The notes below the pieces were generated by a model. The model worked only from the letters and a program-made list of their open reading frames with translations. It ran no database searches and was not told where the DNA came from. From assembly GCA_030530985.1 (NCBI GenBank), contig JAUMTX010000008.1, positions 38,783 through 82,247 on the forward strand: a stretch of 43,465 bases of DNA. The letters are read 5' to 3'. Every line of letters begins with the position of its first letter. Position 1 is the first letter of the stretch. Made by a program: the position numbers and the translations under genes. Of this stretch, positions 25,971-35,414 are shown piece after piece. Origin of the DNA: Corynebacterium sp. GTDB taxonomy: Bacteria > Actinomycetota > Actinomycetes > Mycobacteriales > Mycobacteriaceae.

Positions 25971-26029
25971 ATCATCATATACAATTTTCTTCTTTGATAT
26001 ACATGCTGTTCAAAAGCAGAATAACTACT

Positions 26030-26590
26030 ATGACTTTTACAGCAGAAATTTTTGAAAACCTCGACCGCGTTGAACCTGGAACCAAGGAGTTTGAATTTCT
26101 TGTCTCGCTTTCTGAGCGCGCCATTGAGATCACGTCTCGCCTCAATACCGGCTATCACACACCGGATGAGCGCCGCGCACTAATGGAAGAGCTAACCGGC
26201 CGTGAATTGGATGAGGCTTTCTCCCTCTTCCCAACATTTAATTCTGATTGTGGCGCCAATATTCATATTGGCAAGGGCGTCTTTATTAATTCCGGCTGCA
26301 AGTTTCAAGATACTGGCGGACTCTATATCGGCGATGGCTGCGCCATTGGCCACAATGTTGTTATTGCCACCCTTAACCATGACCAGGATCCTGCCTCTCG
26401 TGGTGCTGTTAGCCCATTGCCTGTTCGCCTTGGCAGGAATGTGTGGGTCGGGGCAAATGCCACTATTTTGCCTGGTGTCACCATTGGTGATGGTGCCATT
26501 ATTGCCGCTGGCGCTGTTGTCTCCAAGGATGTTCCGGCACGCACCATCGTTGGTGGAGTGCCCGCCAAGGTAATCAAGACTATTAGCTAA
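26030..26590 (+). CDS. Hexapeptide-repeat sugar O-acetyltransferase (Maa/LacA/NodL type)
   Basis: 186 residues from ATG 26030; an in-frame ATG at 26003 would add nine residues, and neither has a good ribosome site. It is a left-handed beta-helix enzyme: the mac-type N-terminal helices (about 1-60, with [16 protein letters not shown]), then hexapeptide repeats ([33 protein letters not shown]). The catalytic His is in TLNHDQDP, and [19 protein letters not shown] and [19 protein letters not shown] close the coil. It transfers acetyl from acetyl-CoA to a sugar hydroxyl; maltose or glucose type substrates are usual. It heads an operon opposite the LysR gene. Confidence 0.9.
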   Translation: MTFTAEIFENLDRVEPGTKEFEFLVSLSERAIEITSRLNTGYHTPDERRALMEELTGRELDEAFSLFPTFNSDCGANIHIGKGVFINSGCKFQDTGGLYIGDGCAIGHNVVIATLNHDQDPASRGAVSPLPVRLGRNVWVGANATILPGVTIGDGAIIAAGAVVSKDVPARTIVGGVPAKVIKTIS

Positions 26591-26669
26591 AACCACTAGC
26601 CTTTAACTCCCCAACATAACTCCCCCGGCTACTCAACAGAACACATACCCAACAAAATAGGAAAACAAA

Positions 26670-27362
26670 ATGACTTCTAGTCCCTCCATGATTATTGGAA
26701 CCCTAATCCCAAGTATTGCAGCACTCTTTGGCCTTGGTAGCTGCACCGCTCAGCCACAGGACACGACACCTGCAACGACTAGCCCTGAAACTGTTATTTC
26801 GGAATCCCTGACCACCGATGTTGATAGCACCACCCCGGAAGCCACTGTGTCATCACTAATTACGACAAGCAACACTCATTCTTCCACCCAAGAAGCTAGC
26901 CCTATTTCTTCACCAGTCATTTCAGGTAGCAGCACTGTTCTCCCGACTACAGTCTTGAGTTCGACCCCTACCTTTACCGCCCCAGTTACTACTAATCCAG
27001 GAGCCACTGTGCCAGCAACAGCTACCATCACCCTTAACGGCCAAGCCTTGACCTTCCGTCCAGCAGATAATGCGACCGCCCAGGACCTGCGTAGTCTCGG
27101 TAATCTCAACATTTCCATGAGCGAACTCAATGGCAATGAGTACCATGGTCAGCTTCCTCGCGGTTTGGCGGGTACTCCCCAGCGTATCGGCCAAATTAAT
27201 GCCGGCGATGTGCTTCTGTGGAGTGGCAATACTATTGTGATTTTCTACGAAAGCTTCCGCACCAATTATTCCTACGCCCGCCTCGGCACTATTGATAACC
27301 CAGAGCTGGTCCGCACATTGGCAGCAAACCAGTCCCGCATCAATGCTGAGATCACCTGGTAG
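26670..27362 (+). CDS. Putative lipoprotein with cyclophilin-like domain
   Basis: 230 residues. The N-terminus is hydrophobic and ends in a lipobox, GLGSC, with Cys25 as the likely lipidated residue. The signal lacks the usual Lys/Arg at the front, which is odd. A Ser/Thr/Pro-rich linker (about 26-115) would span the cell wall. The last part (about 117-230) matches the small cyclophilin-like fold (ITLNGQALTF, DLRSLGNLNISMSELNGNEY, AGDVLLWSGNTIVIFYESF, YARLGTIDNPELV), a family whose enzymatic role is unclear. TAGGA precedes the ATG. It is in line with the acetyltransferase (79-bp gap) and followed at 12 bp by a small exported protein. Confidence 0.82.
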   Translation: MTSSPSMIIGTLIPSIAALFGLGSCTAQPQDTTPATTSPETVISESLTTDVDSTTPEATVSSLITTSNTHSSTQEASPISSPVISGSSTVLPTTVLSSTPTFTAPVTTNPGATVPATATITLNGQALTFRPADNATAQDLRSLGNLNISMSELNGNEYHGQLPRGLAGTPQRIGQINAGDVLLWSGNTIVIFYESFRTNYSYARLGTIDNPELVRTLAANQSRINAEITW

Positions 27363-27374
27363 GAGGACTATCTA

Positions 27375-27602
27375 ATGACCCCTAGGGCATTGAAATTTTT
27401 AGTCCACCTTTCCATCATTGTGTTCCTTGGAGCAGTGGCCATTGCACTTGCTAGCCCCGGCCAAGGAACCCCGAGCAGCACAAATCCCACCGGCTACCGA
27501 ATTGTCGAAGTCGATGGGATAACAAAAATTGTGCGTGCCCCAGAGTATTCCGTGGTCACCGGCGGTGACTGCTTGGGAACAAACCAGGTACTTAATTCCT
27601 AA
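27375..27602 (+). CDS. Small exported or membrane protein of unknown function
   Basis: 75 residues. A signal-anchor or signal peptide ([20 protein letters not shown], about 3-22, possible cleavage after ALA near 26) is followed by a 45-residue polar tail with one cysteine. A strong TAGGAGG site precedes the ATG, only 12 bp after the lipoprotein gene, so the pair is co-expressed. Its stop overlaps the dapF stop on the other strand by four bases. No family is recognised. Confidence 0.72.
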   Translation: MTPRALKFLVHLSIIVFLGAVAIALASPGQGTPSSTNPTGYRIVEVDGITKIVRAPEYSVVTGGDCLGTNQVLNS

Positions 27603-28453
27603 TTGGAAAAATACTCACCCTTGGCCACAATGGCCGATGGGCCGCGCAGGCTGGAGCCTTCCTCGGTAATGGATACGTGCACCACACCACCCGGCACATG
27701 CACATCCACCTCACCGGTGCCCTGCCCGGCATCCGCAAGGGCGGCAACAGCGCTGGCCACAGTGCCGGTACCGCAGGAGCGGGTTTCACCGGCACCGCGC
27801 TCATGGACGCGCATATAGACCTTGCCCTCAGATAGCGGGGTCAAAATTTCGGTATTCACACCGGCCGGGAAGAATTCAGTATCAAAGCCAATAGGCTGTT
27901 CCACGGGGATGTCCGCCAGGCTTTCCTTGGTCAGGCCAGGAACCACACAGGCAAGGTGCGGATTGCCCATGCTGACACCAAGACCGGCATAACGCTGCCC
28001 ACCAATATCAGCAGTGGATACACCCAAAACCTCAGGCACACCCATGTCTACTTCCACATCGGCCGCAAAGTCATCATAGGAGTGAACAACCACAGGACGC
28101 AGCCCGGCGCGGGTGCCCACGACAACAGTGCCGGAGCAATTGGCTTCATCCTTCAGGCCATAGGTGCGGGCCACAAAGTGGGCGAAGACACGCACGCCAT
28201 TGCCACACATTTCAGCGGTGGTGCCATCGGCATTGCGGTAGTCCATAAACCATTCGCACTCCCCCGCAGTTGGATGATAGCCAAGGGTGCTTGCGGTATC
28301 AGCATTGAGTACACGCAGCACACCATCGGCACCGAGCCCGGCGCGACGGTCACAGAGCGCGCGGATAAGTTCCGGGGTCAGGTTAATCTGCCCTGTTGGG
28401 TCATCGAGAATAATAAAGTCATTTTCGGTGCCGTGGCCTTTATAAAAGAGCAT
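27599..28453 (-). CDS. dapF: Diaminopimelate epimerase
   Basis: 284 residues, full length. It converts LL- to meso-diaminopimelate, needed for lysine and for peptidoglycan. The two catalytic cysteines are Cys83 ([13 protein letters not shown]) and Cys227 ([14 protein letters not shown]). The substrate-binding NDFIILDD segment is near the start. AAAGGA sits close to the ATG. miaA lies 26 bp upstream on the same strand, the usual actinobacterial miaA-dapF pair. Its 3' end overlaps the convergent small exported gene, with no terminator visible between them. Confidence 0.96.
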   Translation of the reverse strand: MLFYKGHGTENDFIILDDPTGQINLTPELIRALCDRRAGLGADGVLRVLNADTASTLGYHPTAGECEWFMDYRNADGTTAEMCGNGVRVFAHFVARTYGLKDEANCSGTVVVGTRAGLRPVVVHSYDDFAADVEVDMGVPEVLGVSTADIGGQRYAGLGVSMGNPHLACVVPGLTKESLADIPVEQPIGFDTEFFPAGVNTEILTPLSEGKVYMRVHERGAGETRSCGTGTVASAVAALADAGQGTGEVDVHVPGGVVHVSITEEGSSLRGPSAIVAKGEYFSN

Positions 28454-28479
28454 TTCCTTTAGTTTCCTTACTGCTTTAG

Positions 28480-29388
28480 TTACTGTTGTGGTTTATCTTC
28501 AAGTATCTCAAGAGTTTGAGCCAGTGTATCACCAGCGGCGTCTATCCATTGGGTGCGGGGGTCGCGCTTAAACCAGGCTTTCTGCCGGCGAACATAGCGT
28601 CGGGTGCTAAAGATAGTTTGTTCAATGGCCTCATCCAAACTAATCAGCCCATCAAGATAATCGAGCACCTGCGCATAGCCAATGGCCCTGCCCGCGGTGG
28701 AGTCTTTGATCAGGCCTTGTTCCTTGAGTTTTTCTACTTCCTCCACAAAGCCCTGCTCAAACATGAGCTTGGTGCGCAGTTCAATGCGGGGGTTGAGCCA
28801 CTCGGGCGTGGTATCCAAACCAATAATGGTGGTGCCCCACCGTGCCGGGGCGTCAATAGGTGGTTGGGAGGCGGCAAAGGGCTTACCGGTGAGTTCAATT
28901 ACCTCAAGGGCGCGCACAATTCGGCGCGGATCCTTGGTTTCAATAATGGCAGCCGCGGCAGGGTCCACAGCGGCAAGTTCGGCATGCAGGGCCTCCACAC
29001 CAATCTCATCTTGGCGGGCCATCCACTTGGCGCGAACCTCACGGTCGGTGGGTGGGAATTGCCAGTCGTCGACTAGCGATTGGATATAGAGCATGGAGCC
29101 GCCAACCATAATGGCTTCTTTGCCGCGTGAGAGAATCTCATTCACATCGGCCACGGCCTCCTGCTGGTAGCGCGCCACCGAGGCTGTTTCGGTCACATCA
29201 ATAACATCGAGTTGGTGGTGTGGGATTCCGCGGCGCTCATCCACGCTAAGTTTTGCGGTACCAATATCCATGCCTTTATAGAGTTGCATGGAATCCACAT
29301 TGATAATTTCACCATCCAGGTGCTCGGCCACATCAAGGCTCAAGGCTGACTTTCCGCTGGCTGTTGGGCCAATAATTGCCACTGGCAT
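28480..29388 (-). CDS. miaA: tRNA dimethylallyltransferase
   Basis: 302 residues from ATG 29388, where the P-loop begins at once ([17 protein letters not shown]); an upstream in-frame start at 29433 would add fifteen residues not typical of MiaA. AGG lies eight bases upstream. It adds a dimethylallyl group to A37 of tRNAs reading U-initial codons. Other motifs: [17 protein letters not shown], the [10 protein letters not shown] block and the C-terminal [19 protein letters not shown]. MiaB, which finishes the modification, is encoded at 31505-32983. Pairs with dapF downstream. Confidence 0.95.
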   Translation of the reverse strand: MPVAIIGPTASGKSALSLDVAEHLDGEIINVDSMQLYKGMDIGTAKLSVDERRGIPHHQLDVIDVTETASVARYQQEAVADVNEILSRGKEAIMVGGSMLYIQSLVDDWQFPPTDREVRAKWMARQDEIGVEALHAELAAVDPAAAAIIETKDPRRIVRALEVIELTGKPFAASQPPIDAPARWGTTIIGLDTTPEWLNPRIELRTKLMFEQGFVEEVEKLKEQGLIKDSTAGRAIGYAQVLDYLDGLISLDEAIEQTIFSTRRYVRRQKAWFKRDPRTQWIDAAGDTLAQTLEILEDKPQQ

Positions 29389-29493
29389 TGGTGTTGCCTG
29401 CCTCTCTTTCCCTGTGGCTTTGCGCCAAACCATTAACAGAATATTTTTCTAGCTACTAGAATATAGGAGAATTCGAATTGAAGGGATATGCCT

Positions 29494-30753
29494 ATGTCTA
29501 CTCCAAAGCCAGGCCCACGTAAGCCGGGCCCAGCAGCCGCATCCGCTAAGCCAGTGGCAGCCACGGATCCATCCGCCTTCGGCCGTATTGATGCCGATGG
29601 TACTGTTTACCGCACCGAGGATGGCAAGGAAACTGCCATTGGTTCCTGGCATGCGGGCACTGTTGAGGAGGGTTTGAAGCACTATGCTTCCCGCTTCCAG
29701 GATCTCTATGCCGAGGTGCAGCTTCTCATTAAGCGCCTGGCGCTGCACCCTGAGGCTGGTGCCGCCACCGATGAGCGTCTGAGTGAGATTGAAAAGGGTT
29801 TGGATTCCGCCCCGATTCTTGGCGATATGCCTGCTCTTCGCAGCTTGATTACCTCCGCCCACGAGGCCGCTGCCGCCGGTACCACCCGTGCCGCCGAGCT
29901 CAAGGAAAGCTATAAGGCACGCAAGCAGGAAATTGCTGCCCGCGTGGAGGAGCTTGCGGGTCGTGGTGAATGGCGCAAGACTGGCGATAAAATCAATAAG
30001 CTTTTCGACGAATGGCGTTCCATCCCACGTCTTGAGGGCGAGATTGAAAAGGAACTGTGGCACCGCATGGAGGCTGCCCGCGATGAGTTCCGTAAGCGCC
30101 GTGGCCAGCACTTCTCCCAGTTGGATAAGCAGCGTGCCGCCGCCCGCAAGATTAAGGCTGAGCTCATTGAGCGTGCAGAGGCCCTGTCCTCCTCCACTGA
30201 TTGGGCGGAGACCAGCCGCGCCTACCGTGATTTGATGGACCAGTGGCGTGCCGCCGGTCGTGCCGGCCGTGCGGTGGATGATGATCTGTGGGCGCGCTTC
30301 CGTGCCGCCCAGGATGTATTCTTCAATGCTCGTGCGGAGAAGGATAAGGCCGTTGAGGCCGAGTATGAGGAGAATTCCGCTAAGAAGCGTGCTCTGATTG
30401 AGCAGTATAAGGACCTGATTGATCCTGCTGCTGGTTTGGCTAAGGCCAAGGAGCTGCTTGGTGAGCTCCACGAAAAGTGGGAAGAGATTGGCTTTGTGGC
30501 CGATAAGGACCGCAAGGAGATTGAGGATTCTATCCGCAGTATTGAAAAGCGCGTCCAGGCTGCTGAGGAGCGTGAGTGGCGTCGCACTGACCCTGCTACC
30601 CTGGCCCGCATTGAGCAGTTTGAAAATAAGGCCAAGGAATTGGCTGCCGCTGCTGCTGCCGAGTCTAATCCTAAGAAGAAGGCTGAGCTTGAGGCCCAGG
30701 CCGCCCAGTGGACTGAGTGGGCTGAGGCTGCAAAGCACGCCGTAGACGACTAA
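29494..30753 (+). CDS. DUF349-repeat protein
   Basis: 419 residues from ATG 29494, which is seven bases after AGGGA; ATG 29488 is only one base away from it. A Pro/Ala-rich start (about 1-25) is followed by a folded part and then several DUF349 repeats, charged helices with W-x-R patterns (GRGEWRKTGDKINKLFDEWR, WAETSRAYRDLMDQWRAAGR, HEKWEEIGFVADKDRKEIE). The whole protein is strongly charged and likely forms an extended helical bundle or coiled coil. It corresponds in position to Rv2731 of M. tuberculosis. Function is not known with certainty. It is transcribed away from miaA, with a possible TAGAAT/TATAGG promoter in the gap, and ends at a terminator. Confidence 0.9.
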   Translation: MSTPKPGPRKPGPAAASAKPVAATDPSAFGRIDADGTVYRTEDGKETAIGSWHAGTVEEGLKHYASRFQDLYAEVQLLIKRLALHPEAGAATDERLSEIEKGLDSAPILGDMPALRSLITSAHEAAAAGTTRAAELKESYKARKQEIAARVEELAGRGEWRKTGDKINKLFDEWRSIPRLEGEIEKELWHRMEAARDEFRKRRGQHFSQLDKQRAAARKIKAELIERAEALSSSTDWAETSRAYRDLMDQWRAAGRAGRAVDDDLWARFRAAQDVFFNARAEKDKAVEAEYEENSAKKRALIEQYKDLIDPAAGLAKAKELLGELHEKWEEIGFVADKDRKEIEDSIRSIEKRVQAAEEREWRRTDPATLARIEQFENKAKELAAAAAAESNPKKKAELEAQAAQWTEWAEAAKHAVDD

Positions 30754-30781
30754 GCAACCTAAGGCTCAACCTAAGGCTAAA

Positions 30782-30815
30782 GCCCGGGGCTAGAATTTCT
30801 AGTCCCGGGCCTTTT
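30782..30815 (+). terminator. Terminator after the DUF349 gene
   Basis: A 13-bp stem with one G-U pair: GCCCGGGGCTAGA (from 30782) with TCTAGTCCCGGGC (to 30810), then CCTTTTC. Could also serve the convergent membrane-protein gene. Confidence 0.85.
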
Positions 30816-30852
30816 CTGTGTTAAAGCAGGTGCGTAAAGCCTTCAGCTTATG

Positions 30853-31488
30853 CTATTCCCCGCCACGGTTGTGGTTTCGGCTACGACGATGGTCCCCATC
30901 ATCATAGGTGCCCTTGGCGCGTGCTTCCTGCTCCGCAAGGAGGCGCAGCTGCGCATCGGCCACTGGGTCATCGGTGGCTTCACGGGAGGCCTCAATGCGG
31001 GCCTCAGCCAGGCGCTGCTGGGCTTCGGTGCGTCGAATAAGCAGGCCGGTGTAGCCCCAGCAGACCAGGAAGGCGGCAATGGCACCAAAGATCATGCCAA
31101 TGGTTGGGGCGGAGCTGGCAGAAACCACAGGGTTGGTCTGGCGCATCCACATGGCAAAGAGGCTATAGAACAAGCCCACACCGCCAAGAACCCAGCCACA
31201 AACGGAGAAAACAAAGTTCTTCGTAAACAGCACAATAATATTAATGACAACAATGGAGAGGAATGTGGTGTACACATACACATATTCCGGCATTGTTGTG
31301 GCGTAGTGGGCGGCCGTGCTGTCATGCAGCAGGACATTAAAGCCCTTAACAGGACCGGCCCATGGGAGCACGAGGGACACAAGGTACAGGACCAGGGCGG
31401 CAATCAGTGTGCCACGGCTTGGACCCAGGTCCACCACACGCCCGGCGCGACGTTCTTCAACGTCAAGGTTTTTTGCTTTTGCATTCAT
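30853..31488 (-). CDS. Conserved four-helix membrane protein (Rv2732c-like)
   Basis: 211 residues from ATG 31488; an upstream extension in the same frame runs into miaB and is discarded. Four hydrophobic helices: about 26-44 (LIAALVLYLVSLVLPW), 70-95, 97-120 and 125-155. A charged C-terminal tail (about 160-211) rich in Arg, Glu and Asp follows. It lies 16 bp after miaB on the same strand, as its counterpart does in mycobacteria, so the two are co-transcribed. No function is established. Confidence 0.85.
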   Translation of the reverse strand: MNAKAKNLDVEERRAGRVVDLGPSRGTLIAALVLYLVSLVLPWAGPVKGFNVLLHDSTAAHYATTMPEYVYVYTTFLSIVVINIIVLFTKNFVFSVCGWVLGGVGLFYSLFAMWMRQTNPVVSASSAPTIGMIFGAIAAFLVCWGYTGLLIRRTEAQQRLAEARIEASREATDDPVADAQLRLLAEQEARAKGTYDDGDHRRSRNHNRGGE

Positions 31489-31504
31489 ATTAGTTACCAG
31501 CCTA

Positions 31505-32983
31505 CTACTGACCGCGAATCTTGAGGCTTGGCATGCCCAAACCCACACCCTTGGTGGTTGGCTTTTCACCAATGGCACAGAGGTCACCGGCACGGGTGGT
31601 CTTGTGATTAGTCACTGGGGAATCGGCAATAAGGAAGTGTGGTGCGGAACCGGTAATGGTCACAGTCACATAGTCACCAGGGCGCACACCTTCCGTGGCG
31701 GAGAAGTGCACCAGGCGACCATCGCGGGCGCGACCAGACATGCGCTGGGTGCGGTCATTCTTACGGCCACCATCAGCCTGAACGAGCAGCTCCTGGGTGG
31801 TGCCAATGAGCTTGGCATTTTCTTCCTCACAGATGCGCTCCTGCAGTGCGAGTAGGCGCTCATAGCGGTCCTGCACGACCTCCTTTGGCACCTGGTTCTC
31901 ATAGTCCGCGGCAGGGGTGCCTGGGCGTGGGCTGTACTGGAAGGTGAAGGCGGAGCTAAAGCGCGCCTTTTCCACAACATCCAGGGTGGCCTGGAAGTCT
32001 TCCTCGGTTTCACCCGGGAAGCCAACAATAATATCGGTGGTGATGGCTGCACCAGGAATCTTTTCACGGACCTCATCCAAAATGGCAAGGAACTTCTTGG
32101 TGCGGTAGCTGCGGCGCATTTCCTTGAGCACCTTATCGGAGCCGGACTGCAGCGGCATGTGCAGCTGTGGGCACACATTGGGGGTTTCAGCCATAGCGTC
32201 AATCACATCGGAGGTGAATTCAGCTGGGTGTGGGCTGGTGAAGCGCACGCGCTCCAGGCCTTCAATATTGCCGCAGGCACGCAGCAGCTTGGAGAATGCC
32301 GAGCGGTCACGCTCAATATCAGGGTCAGCAAAGTTCACACCATAGGCGTTCACATTCTGACCAAGCAGGGTCACCTCGGACACACCCTGGTCAACCAAGG
32401 CCTGCACCTCGGCCAGAATATCGCCTGGGCGGCGGTCAATCTCTGGGCCACGGAGGCTTGGCACAATACAGAAGGTACAGGTGTTATTGCAGCCCACGGA
32501 GACGGATACCCAACCCGCATAGGCAGATTCGCGCTTGGCTGGAAGCACGGATGGGAACTGCTCTAGGGCATCAACAATTTCAACAGCTGCTTCATGGTTA
32601 TGGGCTGCGCGCTCCAGGAGCACAGGCAGCGAACCAATATTATGGGTACCGAAAACCACATCGACCCATGGGGCCTTCTTTACTACTACTTCTTTATCCT
32701 TCTGCGCCAGGCAGCCACCCACCGCAATCTGGAGGCCCGGATGGGTTTCCTTGACCTTTCGTAGCTGGCCCAGGGTGCCGTAAAGACGCATATCCGCATT
32801 CTCACGCACCGCGCAGGTATTGAAAACAATAAGGTCAGGAATATCGTCCCCTACTGCATCGGGGTCGACCTGATTGCCCTTAAATGGCACATAGCCGGCT
32901 GATTCAAGCAAGCCTGAGAGACGCTCCGAGTCATGAACGTTCATCTGGCAGCCAAAAGTACGCACTTCATAGGTTTTTAACAC
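31505..32983 (-). CDS. miaB: tRNA-2-methylthio-N6-dimethylallyladenosine synthase
   Basis: 492 residues, starting with GTG. MiaB adds the 2-methylthio group to i6A37 of tRNA, after MiaA. Both Fe-S clusters are visible: the N-terminal UPF0004 domain cysteines in [12 protein letters not shown] (Cys12), [12 protein letters not shown] and [10 protein letters not shown], and the radical-SAM triad in [18 protein letters not shown]-terminal TRAM domain (about 400-460) follows. It is transcribed away from gluA; the short gap holds the gluA promoter. Full length and intact. Confidence 0.95.
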   Translation of the reverse strand: MLKTYEVRTFGCQMNVHDSERLSGLLESAGYVPFKGNQVDPDAVGDDIPDLIVFNTCAVRENADMRLYGTLGQLRKVKETHPGLQIAVGGCLAQKDKEVVVKKAPWVDVVFGTHNIGSLPVLLERAAHNHEAAVEIVDALEQFPSVLPAKRESAYAGWVSVSVGCNNTCTFCIVPSLRGPEIDRRPGDILAEVQALVDQGVSEVTLLGQNVNAYGVNFADPDIERDRSAFSKLLRACGNIEGLERVRFTSPHPAEFTSDVIDAMAETPNVCPQLHMPLQSGSDKVLKEMRRSYRTKKFLAILDEVREKIPGAAITTDIIVGFPGETEEDFQATLDVVEKARFSSAFTFQYSPRPGTPAADYENQVPKEVVQDRYERLLALQERICEEENAKLIGTTQELLVQADGGRKNDRTQRMSGRARDGRLVHFSATEGVRPGDYVTVTITGSAPHFLIADSPVTNHKTTRAGDLCAIGEKPTTKGVGLGMPSLKIRGQ

Positions 32984-33020
32984 GGAGATCCATTCTAGTA
33001 CACACCTCCACCATGTACAG

Positions 33021-33053
33021 CCTGTTGCGCTACAGGAATTAATTCTTTATAGT
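33021..33053 (+). promoter_or_regulatory. gluA promoter with overlapping inverted repeat
   Basis: TTGCGC (33025-33030), a 17-bp spacer and TATAGT (33048-33053) make a good sigma-A promoter. The -10 ends six bases before the ATG at 33060, and no ribosome site is seen, so the mRNA is probably leaderless. CCTGT-TGCGCT-ACAGG (33021-33036) lies over the -35, and GTACA/TGTAC (32998-33002, 33014-33018) just upstream; both are candidate operators. Confidence 0.65.
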
Positions 33054-33059
33054 TTCCTT

Positions 33060-33812
33060 ATGGCTGAATCAAAAACTACCCCAATGATCAAGATCGAGGG
33101 AGTCAACAAGTACTACGGCTCCTATCACGCTCTTCGCGATATTAATATCCAGGTCCCTAAGGGCCAGGTTGTTGTTATGCTGGGCCCATCTGGTTCCGGT
33201 AAGTCCACCCTGTGCCGTACCATTAACCGCCTTGAAACCATCGACTCTGGTGTTATCACCATTGATGGCCATGAGCTTCCAGAGGAAGGTAAGCGTCTTG
33301 CCCAGCTGCGTGCCGAGGTCGGCATGTGCTTCCAGAGCTTTAACCTCTTCCCTCACCTGACCATTAAGGACAATGTGACCCTTGCTCCACGTAAGGTGCG
33401 CAAGCAGTCCAAGGATCAGGCTGAGAAGCGCGCTATGGAGCTGCTGGATCGTGTGGGCATTGCTGCTCATGCTGATAAGTATCCTGCCCAGCTTTCTGGT
33501 GGCCAGCAGCAGCGTGTGGCTATCGCCCGTGCGCTTGCCATGGACCCAAAGGTGATGCTTTTCGACGAGCCAACCTCCGCTCTTGACCCTGAAATGGTTA
33601 ATGAGGTGCTCGATGTTATGACCTCCCTGGCTAAGGAAGGCATGACCATGATTTGTGTTACCCACGAGATGGGCTTCGCCCGCAAGGCTGCTGACCGTAT
33701 TCTCTTCATGGCTGATGGTTCCATCCTGGAAGATACTGATCCAGAGAGCTTCTTCACTAACCCACAGACCGATCGTGCCAAGGACTTCCTGGGCAAGATT
33801 CTGGGACACTAG
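33060..33812 (+). CDS. gluA: Glutamate ABC transporter ATP-binding protein
   Basis: 250 residues, eight longer at the N-terminus than the C. glutamicum protein; ATG 33084 would give the shorter form, but the promoter spacing favours 33060. Walker A is GPSGSGKST, the ABC signature [16 protein letters not shown], Walker [15 protein letters not shown], followed by the His loop in VTHEMGFA. It powers the GluBCD glutamate importer at the inner face of the membrane. First of the gluABCD operon, eight bases before gluB. Confidence 0.95.
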   Translation: MAESKTTPMIKIEGVNKYYGSYHALRDINIQVPKGQVVVMLGPSGSGKSTLCRTINRLETIDSGVITIDGHELPEEGKRLAQLRAEVGMCFQSFNLFPHLTIKDNVTLAPRKVRKQSKDQAEKRAMELLDRVGIAAHADKYPAQLSGGQQQRVAIARALAMDPKVMLFDEPTSALDPEMVNEVLDVMTSLAKEGMTMICVTHEMGFARKAADRILFMADGSILEDTDPESFFTNPQTDRAKDFLGKILGH

Positions 33813-33820
33813 GAGGCAGC

Positions 33821-34708
33821 ATGTCTTTCCGTTCCAAGTTAAAGACTGCCGCCCTGCTGGCAGCGACCGGCATGGTTGCTGTTTTTGCTAGTGCCTGCGG
33901 CTCCACCGAACCACGTAGTGTGCTGAGTTCTGTCCAGTCCGGCCATGTCATTCTTGGTACCAAGTATGACCAGCCTGGTTTGGGTCTCCGTAATCCTGAT
34001 AAGTCCATGACTGGCTTGGATGTGGATGTTGCCACCTATGTGGTCAATAAAATTGCCGATGATAATGGTTGGGCGCACCCTACCATTACCTGGCGCGAAA
34101 CCCCTTCTTCTCAGCGTGAAACCCTGATTAAGAATGGTGAGGTCGACATGATTGCTGCGACCTATTCCATCACCAAGTCCCGTACCAATGCGGTGAACTT
34201 CGCCGGCCCGTATCTTCTCACCCACCAGGCTCTCCTGGTGCGTAATGATGATGATTCCCTCAAGAGCCTTGAGGATCTCAATAATGGCCGCAAGCTCTGC
34301 TCTGTGACTGGTTCTACCCCAGCGCAGAAGGTCAAGGCTAGCCTGCCTGGCGTTCAGCTCCAGGAATATGATTCCTATTCTTCCTGTGTGGAGGCTCTCC
34401 ACCAGAAGAAGGTTGATGCTATGACCACTGACGCCACCATTCTCTATGGCTTCTCCCAGCTCTATGATGGTGAGTTCAATGTGGTTCCTATGACCAAGAG
34501 TGATGGCACCGCCTTTACTAATGAGTACTACGGTATCGGTATGGCCAAGGGCGACCAGGCCTCCACTGATGCTGTAAACAAGGCTCTCAATGAAATGTAC
34601 GCAGACGGCAGCTTCGAAGAGTTTCTGAAGAAGAACCTCGGCGAAGACTATGCCGCGGATGTGGTTTCCCAGGGTACCCCTGGTGACCTCTCCTTCCTGA
34701 ATAGTTAA
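33821..34708 (+). CDS. gluB: Glutamate-binding lipoprotein
   Basis: 295 residues. A lipoprotein signal ends in ASAC with Cys26 as the lipid anchor. The rest is a family-3 solute-binding protein: GTKYDQPGLG, GLDVDVATYVVNKIAD, EVDMIAATYSITKSRTNAVN, and the C-terminal lobe with YGIGMAKGD. It captures glutamate outside the membrane for GluCD. AGGAGG stands before the ATG. Same operon order as in C. glutamicum. Confidence 0.95.
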   Translation: MSFRSKLKTAALLAATGMVAVFASACGSTEPRSVLSSVQSGHVILGTKYDQPGLGLRNPDKSMTGLDVDVATYVVNKIADDNGWAHPTITWRETPSSQRETLIKNGEVDMIAATYSITKSRTNAVNFAGPYLLTHQALLVRNDDDSLKSLEDLNNGRKLCSVTGSTPAQKVKASLPGVQLQEYDSYSSCVEALHQKKVDAMTTDATILYGFSQLYDGEFNVVPMTKSDGTAFTNEYYGIGMAKGDQASTDAVNKALNEMYADGSFEEFLKKNLGEDYAADVVSQGTPGDLSFLNS

Positions 34709-34730
34709 AGATTGTGAGAGGACCATACTG

Positions 34731-35414
34731 ATGAATACTCTATGGGATCAGCTATCCCCCTCCATTGTTGGCGCGTATTGGATGACGCTGAAGCTGACTT
34801 TCCTGTCGGCCATTGGCGCATTCATCCTCGGTGGCATTCTCACCGCTATGCGTGTGAGCCCTATCGCCATCCTTCGTGGCATTGCCTCGAGCTATATCAC
34901 TGTGGCTCGTAATACCCCACTGACCTTGATTGTTCTCTTCTGCTCCATCGGCCTTTACCAGAATCTTGGTTTGGCCCTGGCACCAGAGAATGACCAGTTC
35001 ATTAAGAATAATAACTTTGCCCTCGCGGTTCTTGGTTTTATTCTCTATACTTCTGCCTTCGTGGCCGAATCCCTGCGTTCCGGTATTAATACCGTGCACT
35101 TCGGTCAGGCTGAGGCTGCGCGTTCCTTGGGCTTGAGCTTTGGACAGATTTTCTTGAGCATTATCTTCCCTCAGGCTGTTCGTGCGGCAGTGGTTCCACT
35201 GGGCAATACCCTTATCGCTCTTCTGAAGAACACCACCATTGCTTCTGTTATTGGTGTTGCTGAGGCTTCGCTCCTGATGAAGTCCGCGATTGAGAACCAC
35301 TCCGATCAGATCTTCCTGATCTTCTTTATCTTTGCACTCGGCTTCATGATTTTCACCCTTCCATTGGGTCTTGTCGTGAGCCACTTCTCTAAGAAAATGG
35401 CGGTGAAGAGCTAA
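34731..35414 (+). CDS. gluC: Glutamate ABC transporter permease GluC
   Basis: 227 residues with about five membrane helices. It belongs to the polar amino acid HisM-type permeases: the [18 protein letters not shown] start and the cytoplasmic EAA loop ([20 protein letters not shown]), which contacts GluA. It forms the membrane channel with GluD. GAGAGGA precedes the ATG, and its stop overlaps the gluD start by one base. Confidence 0.94.
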   Translation: MNTLWDQLSPSIVGAYWMTLKLTFLSAIGAFILGGILTAMRVSPIAILRGIASSYITVARNTPLTLIVLFCSIGLYQNLGLALAPENDQFIKNNNFALAVLGFILYTSAFVAESLRSGINTVHFGQAEAARSLGLSFGQIFLSIIFPQAVRAAVVPLGNTLIALLKNTTIASVIGVAEASLLMKSAIENHSDQIFLIFFIFALGFMIFTLPLGLVVSHFSKKMAVKS

